NCBI GenBank assembly: GCA_001466705.2
Contig: LATX02000046.1
Location: 496,001 to 560,000, forward strand
DNA length: 64,000 nt
Direction: 5' to 3'
From: Moniliophthora roreri
Lineage: Eukaryota > Basidiomycota > Agaricomycetes > Agaricales > Marasmiaceae
How positions within the stretch are numbered: position 1 is the stretch's first letter; every line of letters begins with the position of its first letter. Positions 57,064-64,000 of this stretch are shown piece after piece. The notes beneath the pieces were generated by a model. The model ran no database searches. It worked only from the letters and a program-made list of their open reading frames with translations, and was not told the DNA's origin. A program made the position numbers and the translations under genes.

Positions 57064-57904
57064 GTAGTATCAATTGACAGATGCAAGATTGAGGGTTGTT
57101 CCTTTATATGTTCAGAGGATGATTGGACTCATCCGCTCTATCGGCTATCATAATCCCAGCGCAACGTCAAATTCATCAAACCTTGTTGCCACGATAAACT
57201 TGGACGCACACGTTCCAACTTCTCTCAGTATCGAGCTCCTGCCTCTTGAGTGTGAGCCTTCCACCTGATACTGTAGTTGTGGATAGTTATGATGGAGCCG
57301 GCATGGTAGGTGCGTACTCGTGTCAGTTCTGGTGGGAGAAAGAGGGACGAAGCTAGAAGGGAAACGCACAACAGGGTTTTCCTCTGTTCTCGAGTACGTC
57401 CTTTAAATGCCCAATAGCGCGTTGCGTCTGATAGTCTGTCTCGTGATGACCGGGGAAATCTAATTGAGTATCAGCTTCTTGACTTTACATAAAGAGGCAT
57501 ACCATGAATTAAAGCATCGAATAAAGAATGCCAGATCCTTGTGTTTGTTTTAAATCCACCGTGAAACTTGCCGCCCGACGAGGCCAGGAATCAAGGCGGG
57601 AGTAGCAGACAAGGTTGCTAAGCGCCCGGCGAGTTGGTGAAAGGCATCACAATAGTGCATCATGGTAACTAACTTGTTCCACTCCGTCAACGAAGACAAA
57701 ACAACACTTAGGCTGCGATGACTTGGTGCTCTTGGATGGCATGATTATGTATATTGAGAATTCACGACCTTTACCCTTCAGGATGCCGATCGCAATAGCC
57801 ACAGTGAGGACTCTTGAGTTTAAGATCCTTGGCGGTTATAGATAGCGTGATGAAAGACCACAAAGATGCAGGATGTACCATGTCCATACGTATTACAGTG
57901 ATCC
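57064..57904. other. promoter of P450 gene B; nothing else recognised
   Basis: No coding signal with domain support. It ends at the 3' copy of a P450. Confidence 0.5.
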
Positions 57905-58660
57905 TCACCAGTCCTTCCGCATTTCCCGGTCCCACTCCAGATCTTCATGCGCAAGGTCTCGCTCGTATTTAACAAATGTCTCCGTAGCTTCCAGGAACTG
58001 GTGCTGAATGATGCCAACAACATTCGGACTTCGAGAGGTAATACGATGCTGGAATGATTTTGGCGTATGTCATTCATCAGGGGAATCAGATTACATTGAC
58101 ACCACTTACTTCCTCGTAAGCAAACAAGTCGACTGGTATGTCTTTCCCAGTCTCCGAATCCTGAAGAAGTTTGAGTTGAAAGGCCATTTGAGGTACATCG
58201 CATTCAACGCCTGCAAAAAGAAAAGCATCGTTATCATTTATGGTATCAGTGAGAAAGACAAATTTAGCCGTACCAGTGAATTTTTGGCAAGATGTATCTC
58301 GGGGCAAACTCTTTGTGCCTCGACCTCATTGAAGTCTGGTGAATGGGAAGAAGTAGGACATACCCGTCCGAAGCCAAACCTGATATCTGCACGAAAAGCA
58401 CTGTCGTCGATCGATGCCTGGCTTTGTTCCGTGTTCAGTGAGAAGGTAGCGTTTAGGGCGAAAAGATTCCGGATCATCGAAATACTCTGCAGCTAACTAA
58501 GTGTCAGGTCTTCTTCACGTGTGCGGTTGGGCATACCTGGGTCGTGATTGATACCACGTAGAAGACATTGCGTCAGGAAAACGGGAATACGGCGATTATT
58601 GTGAAATTTATGCACATATGTTAGGGAAGATCGTCGTGCCCTCGAGAACAATACCCTGGT
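57905..58660 (-). pseudogene. partial P450 copy (3' exons of gene B)
   Basis: Duplicate of the last exons of P450 gene B: the stop region at 57905 (EWDREMRKDW), the helix-rich exon, the haem-loop exons (FGFGR at about 58380) and the DPESFR region. A 4-bp direct duplication (CGAT) near 58411 shifts the frame just before DDSAFRADI. No N-terminal exons are present; homology fades by about 58660. Confidence 0.75.
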
Positions 58661-60186
58661 CCCATGCACAACAAGGAGAAAAGTTGGTACGAAATTCACT
58701 GAAGCACTGTGTCAGTGTAATGAAACAAAAGTCCAAAAAGGACCGCACGTTTTTAGCCCTATGTAACCTGAAATATCCGCGATCCCAAGAGTAGCCTGTC
58801 AGTGTCAATGCACCATAGGCGCTGTCCAAAAAGCAGTAGCCCGGGAGCGATTGGTCCACAAAAAAATTCGAGTTTGTTTGTGTGTAAACGGTGTGTAAAC
58901 GCCATTTTGGTCGCGAAAGAGATGGAATGGAGGATGCACCGAGAGGCTACATGAGAGTAGAGGACAGAGGACAGAGGAGCCGAAGACTTTGTGACGCGAC
59001 TCTCAACTCCTGGTCCGTCAATACCGACCAACTCCCCAACCCCCACCAACACTCTTTTCAGCCCTGATCGTTTGTAGTACCTTGGAGGATACTTCAAGAA
59101 CAAGTCTATACGTGTCCCTCCTCGCATGCCGAAACACCATTGCTTCCCCAATTCTTTGCTACTCTCAGTACGAGATCTTGTAACGACATTCATCTCTCGC
59201 TTCATCAAGCAGATGTGTGTTCAGAATACAATTCAAATTGTTGACCTCTCATGCAGCCCTCGTTCCAAATACTTCGTCCTCTCGCCCTTCCTCTCCCTCC
59301 AACTTCCTCCCATGCCAAGTCTAGAATGCCTATCTGTGGGGAAACAGATACAAATGATAGCGTTCAGTTTTAATTCTTGTTCCGAAACTTTAAAGTCTAA
59401 GTCCATATCATGGAGATAGCCGGTGATAATTTGTGGAGAAGGCCTATAGTTTTGAGCATGTGGATGCCAATATCGTAGTCGCTTTCCGGATATGTAGGGT
59501 AGGCACGGAGATATGTTCACTCCGCCTTTGGCGTCTTGTACTAACCGGTATAAACATAACAGGCATTGAACTTTGGATTACCCTCAACTCCGTCTTCTGC
59601 ATGTGCGCCTCACAGATGGACGAATCTCATCCCGAGCAATATCACGAAAACACGGAGAAGCCCATACCGTTTCAAAGCTTCGTCTCGACTCTACTACTTT
59701 CGGTCCGGAAGACAACACCTGGAGGTTCGATGTTGGGGTACCGCGTGCAGGAAGAGGCTATAACAAGGCAGATTGCAAGTCGAAAGTGAGTTTCCTCTTC
59801 CACGAGACCACTATTGAGTTTTCATATTGACTAGAACTTTACAGTCTCGGCCAGCTCACCTTTGCCTCCTCGCAAGGCTCCCACTCCTCTCCTGGTATGC
59901 GAGTTTCGTGACTCTACATTGCTGTATGATCGAGCCCGTGGACTCCCAGTTATTTGTTTTATATGGTGAGCCTTTTACTTTAACGCTCGCTGTCAATTTT
60001 CTCTAGACAGGATTACACGTTGATTGACGCCGTCATCCTATCGCCCCTGTATTGCCCACGAAAGGTATCCATCCAATCCGATTCGTCGAACCTCATGTTG
60101 ACTGACATGTAAAATGCTGTAGCACTAGCGGCTCATCTTGCCTTCTTACCACCACCATCTCGCTCACTCGCACAACATTTCGAATA
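58661..60186. other. no supported gene; promoter of the family gene at its end
   Basis: Open frames of 60-150 codons on both strands (58759-59208 minus, 59126-59419 and 59433-59830 plus) have no recognisable motif. From about 59950 the sequence is homologous to the 5' flank of the broken paralogue (about 43900-44115). Confidence 0.45.
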
Positions 60187-62242
60187 ATGTTCAACCAGTC
60201 ATCGGGATTTTCTTTCACGGGCGACAGCACTTTCAATAATGTTTATGGGCATCAAATGAATGGTACGATCCATGCAGGTACTGTCAATTTCAATACTGGC
60301 CCGGTAGTTGGGAAACGTACCAAGCGCGATGAGGTTCGTGTACCAGTGGTTCCAATGGTCATTTGATGCACTGACCAGGAGACTTCACAGTTTCGATATG
60401 TAAGATGTGGAGACATGACCACCATAAAGGAGATACACTCCGAGGAACTCAGAGAGTGGGATTGGGAATTGCAAAACGGAGAATTAGTTGGTCGATATAA
60501 GGGGTCAGCCCGGAGAACAATTTACACAGTTGAATTAGTCAACCGGCAATCCAAGTACACCGCTATGGTCTACGAAGGTGAAAATGCACAAGATTTCTGG
60601 GAGATGGATCTTCGACAGTTCTCGCGTAACAAGTAGGCTCTCACCTATCGCTCGAAAGCTCTTTATCTGACAAACATCCAGGAAACCGGGCTCATTTCAA
60701 CTATTCGGTATTAACCAGTCAGCAATCCCGGCGCTGATCTTTCATCACGGTACAACCCATCTTACGCTTTCCCTCGACGACACATCCTGACAGTACCGAT
60801 AGAACTGATCCCCTGCGCGCACTTTTTCGACGGAACATCGATCTGGATGGATATCTACATTCAACATCTGAGGGTCAGTCCAGATCCCCACTCCCGTCTC
60901 AACTTGTTGAACCAGCGCCGTTTGGCTCTTCCAGGTTAACATGGGATGCAGCCAGAATAACTTATGGATGAACACGGCCGGCGGTGTCCTTTTCAGTGGG
61001 CCTGATGGTCCTGAGGCTCCGGGTCTTGCGTCCGATGCAGTCGAGTCTATTGCTGTCCCCACTACTGTTGACATGTTGAAGGACGACACTTGCGTCAGGT
61101 TCTTCCTCAATTTCGGATCGAGTGTGGATGATAGTGTTCTAGAGTGCGCATGTCTGACTAACGGGTACACCTATCTCGGCAATCTGTTTCTGGCAACGGC
61201 AGAAGGCCACCAATCCAAGGATTCCGACCATCCCAACTGCAGTTCAATGACATATCCCTATCTCCGTGACCTTTGGCGTCACCTCCCGGTAAACGTCATA
61301 GGCGGGCTTCAGTTTGATGCCGTCTACTCACCGTCAATGGATGTCATTGCGAAGTGGCCAGCAGGAGCTGGTTCGTTATGGGTGTGGTGGGAATATGGGA
61401 GGAAGGGACTGGTGGAGGAAACAGTACTTGATAGTGAGTTGACACGGTGAGTGGTCTTGTGGTTCCCGTGTTTGATTTAGTCTCAGGGATCTACAGCTTC
61501 AAGTTGGATCTGACTCGAGGGGGAGAGGTTCATCTTCAATCAGTGTATGAGTGGAGGAAGTTCCGGAAAGGGTGGTTATCACAGTCCTCTCGAGTTTTCA
61601 ATACTGTTGACGTTACAGGGGGGAAGGAAAACTTTTGTACGTTCCCTTCTCTGTTGGATATGTTATGAAAACCGACCTTTTCTCTCCCCCACCAGTTGTT
61701 GTTGATCCGCCCTTCCTGGAAATACGATCCACCCGACACCCCACAGCTTCCCGCACCCTCCGCAATCGTAAACGCCCCGTCAGAAAAACCTCACCCACAC
61801 GCATCTACCTCTTCCTTCATCCTCTCCCCATGACAGTATCGGGACTTGTGTCGTGGATCGAAGGACGACCCTACTTTTGGTCCTTTGACGAGACTGGTCA
61901 ATCTCGGATGTCGGAGGAGGAGTGCGACGGGTGGGGGCTACCGATGCTCATGCTTTCCACACGGTACAATGCCCGGCTGCGCTCATGGCCCACCTACGTC
62001 TACACTGGCCTCCGGGACTGGCAAAAGGCTCGAGGCTTTGACCCCGCTACCTCCGACTGGGCACGAGAGCTGGGTTACCCAGAGTGGGAGATTGTCGGTA
62101 CGAGGAAGGTTCAAGGTCAGTTCATGCTCGCTATTCTGATTGATGCGCTGACTGGAATTTATTCTCAGAAGAAGAAAAGAAAGCCGGTAGCTCGTGGTGG
62201 GAAGCATTTGCGAGGTCAGGGATTAGCGCGTTTGGGATTTAA
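60187..62242 (+). CDS. unnamed ~564-aa Agaricomycete family, intact copy
   Basis: Eight exons (60187-60333, 60379-60632, 60682-60749, 60794-60873, 60935-61446, 61497-61636, 61696-62115, 62169-62242) sum to exactly 565 codons with stop. The N-terminus carries FTGDSTFNNVYGHQMNGTI, a short motif type that I recall at the start of many Agaricomycete NLR- and kinase-like proteins. Next come SEELREWDWELQNGELVGRY, AIPALIFHH, NNLWMNTAGGVLFSGPDGPE, VPTTVDMLKDDTCVRFFLNF, GWLSQSSRVFN, IYLFLHPLPM, RPYFWSFDETGQSRMSEEEC and ARGFDPATSDWARELGYPEW, ending SSWWEAFARSGISAFGI. No signal peptide or membrane segment. I know similar hypothetical proteins only as an unnamed expanded family; the function is unknown. 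The broken paralogue is at 44.1-46.7 kb. Confidence 0.82.
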
Positions 62243-62938
62243 TTGCATATGTTTTTTATTTTGGTGTTACTCTACATATCTACATACCGGGACTCTATAC
62301 TGTAATTCCCGTGGTATTGGCGCACGAGTACAGTGTGGTGTCGTGTGTGGCCAAATTGCAATAGCGGGACACTGAGTATAACATGAGCGTAACATCGAAA
62401 CTAAGAGCGACCAAGAGTTCACTGTTGTTGCTGTTCTTCATACGGCAAACCAAACCGACGCAACACGACTCGACTTCCTGCAGCTGAATCCAAGACATTG
62501 GGACTTGCGGCACACATTACAGGGCGAATGAATTGAGGAGGGACTTGCTGTGTTTGATCCAAGTGTGATCGTTGTTTGGCAAGAGCAGAGCAGAGCTTTT
62601 TCCTCGATGTTTTTTGAGGGAGTTTGATAGAGGACGGGTAGCAAGAGAGACGGTTTGTCGGGAGGACAGTGTTACCCTTGTCAAGCTGTGAAAAGAGAGC
62701 AAGGATGTAGCGTTACATGTTCAGACAAAAAGACTGTCAACACGATGGATGTCATTCAACAACGTTGCAATTCCGGGAAATTATTCCGATATACCCGCGC
62801 GTGTCCTTGACACTGACCATCACCACCATTTTGCCATACCTCAGCTTCTGGCACCTCATACATCCTTCAATATCATGTAGAGTCACTCATCAGTCGTGTT
62901 CAGTCACTTATTACCTTCGAGCTCGATCCCTTCACATC
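62243..62938. other. intergenic, duplicated 3' flank
   Basis: 62290-62745 matches the 3' flank of the broken paralogue. No gene. Confidence 0.55.
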
Positions 62939-63756
62939 ATGTCTTTCCCCGATGCCGCCTTCGCAACCCTCCAATATTCTCGGATCGACAAGATGCTCCC
63001 AGTCCCCATTTTAACCATAAGAACCCTTCCCTCAGGAGCCAACGATGGACAAGGGACATCACACTACCAAATAGGAAGGGAGTACATGGATTCAAGGTGC
63101 GTTGAGCCATATCCATTCATCCTTAGCTTATACTGACATACTTAAATACAGCACGAATAACTGCTCAGTGCTCCGCTTGGCCTGTCATCTGCAGTCTTCC
63201 AAGTACATCTTTAAGAAGTTCAGGATATTATACGGTTTAGCGTGTGGAAGGCATTGTGAGCATCTGTCCGTAATATGATACTGGTCTTGCTCTGACTTCT
63301 CCATAACCTAGTCGAGGTACGACACTCAACACCAACGCCAATGCTCAGGGGGACAAACCATGGTATCAACAGAAGAACCCAAAAACACAAAGCCTTTGCT
63401 CCCTGAAAGCTACCCAACATCGCACGGCATGGTTCATTTACTTACTTCTCTACCACTTTCATGCACTGACCCACTGGTCCGACTGCAGCATGAATATGAA
63501 TGCATGCATTACTCCGCTGTGTATCATGTATCAAAGCGTTCCTATTCACCGCTCTTTGAACCAAGGTATGTTCCAGCTCATTTTTGAGAATCATCGTGCT
63601 GATTTAAAACACAAAAGCTACTTAACCACCCGTTACCTCCACATTGCACTAGTCCTCCTCGAAGACGACATGTTGGGAAATGGGTTCTTACCGTGGGACA
63701 AGTTGCCTCAACTTAGGGTGTGCATTCAACCTTATCCTCTTGTTGATGCGTTCTAA
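62939..63756 (+). CDS. possible multi-exon gene of unknown function
   Basis: ATG at 62939 begins MSFPDAAFATLQYSRIDKML and runs to IGREYMDSR, followed by a good GT donor at 63096 and a plausible acceptor at about 63151. Open segments continue to about 63756 (LEDDMLGNGFLPWDKLPQL). Exon joins beyond the second are guesses. No family was recognised and the gene may be chance or decayed. Confidence 0.28.
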
Positions 63757-64000
63757 CTAATTTCGTTCCTCGATACGGCTTCCTACTTGGGCCGTCTGCC
63801 ATTCGCGCTCCTCTTCCAACCGCACCGCCAAGAAGTCTGCAACACGTGAAAAAAGGTTCGCCTGGAATTCGTTCGTGTTCTAACATATCTCTGAAGCCTC
63901 CATCCCGAATGACAAGAATCTCGTCACGATCCATGAATCCAAACGCGTGCCATACTGAAAGTACAATACTCAAAACCTGGATGACACGAGCCGTATACCA
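63713..64000 (-). other. open minus-strand segment running off the right edge
   Basis: A frame reading MDRDEILVIRDGGFRDMLEH with hydrophobic sequence before it is open to the window end. It may be the last part of a gene outside the window. No domain was recognised, and a neighbouring unknown plus-strand frame overlaps it. Confidence 0.22.

Overview
This window is nuclear DNA of a filamentous basidiomycete, most likely an agaric-type Agaricomycete. The reasons are short introns (about 50-60 nt) in nearly every gene, microexons, families typical of Agaricomycetes (DUF6534 membrane proteins, degenerate kinase-like genes, F-box proteins, expanded cytochromes P450, methanol/alcohol-oxidase-type GMC enzymes) and the transposons present (a Plavaka-type DNA transposon and a Ty3 chromovirus). 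I see no bacterial-style operons, no CRISPR array and no convincing tRNA or rRNA gene. Family names come from reading motifs by eye; no search was run.

Layout. 1-15.9 kb: a duplicated pair, GMC alcohol oxidase (-) next to a DUF6534 membrane protein (+). At 1-4.4 kb the GMC part is only 5' fragments around a single N (592) and the DUF6534 gene looks intact. At 7.8-15.9 kb the GMC gene is complete and the DUF6534 copy is broken. Between the two lie a decayed kinase-like gene and a small secreted Kre9/Knh1-like protein whose reading frame needs two GC-AG introns. 16.3-19.5 kb: a mitochondrial-type J-domain protein and an F-box gene killed by a stop codon and a small element. 20-42 kb: a repeat island. 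It holds a truncated P450 pseudogene split by a 3.06-kb element with long terminal inverted repeats, another long inverted-repeat structure, a decayed DUF6532-like gene, and a Plavaka transposon into which a complete 7-kb Ty3 chromovirus has jumped. 44-64 kb: two copies of an unnamed roughly 564-residue protein family (one broken, one intact), two intact P450 genes and one partial P450 copy, a truncated F-box/LRR fragment, an SR-like nuclear protein, and a small Ser-rich protein convergent with it.

Intact genes by my reading: the Kre9-like gene, GMC alcohol oxidase, J-domain protein, P450s at 47.3 and 54.8 kb, the SR-like gene, the Ser-rich gene, the 60.2-kb family gene, and probably DUF6534 copy 1. 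Nothing indicates one shared pathway. The oxidase and P450s fit saprotrophic oxidation chemistry, but their proximity may only reflect segmental duplication.

The most interesting material is (i) the chromovirus, which shows a self-priming primer site complementary to its own predicted RNA 5' end, a canonical -1 slippery heptamer touching the gag stop, and an extra ORF in the env position; (ii) the two-copy unnamed family with an NNV-type N-terminal motif; and (iii) a CpG-decay mutation signature shared by the repeats and by genes inside them.
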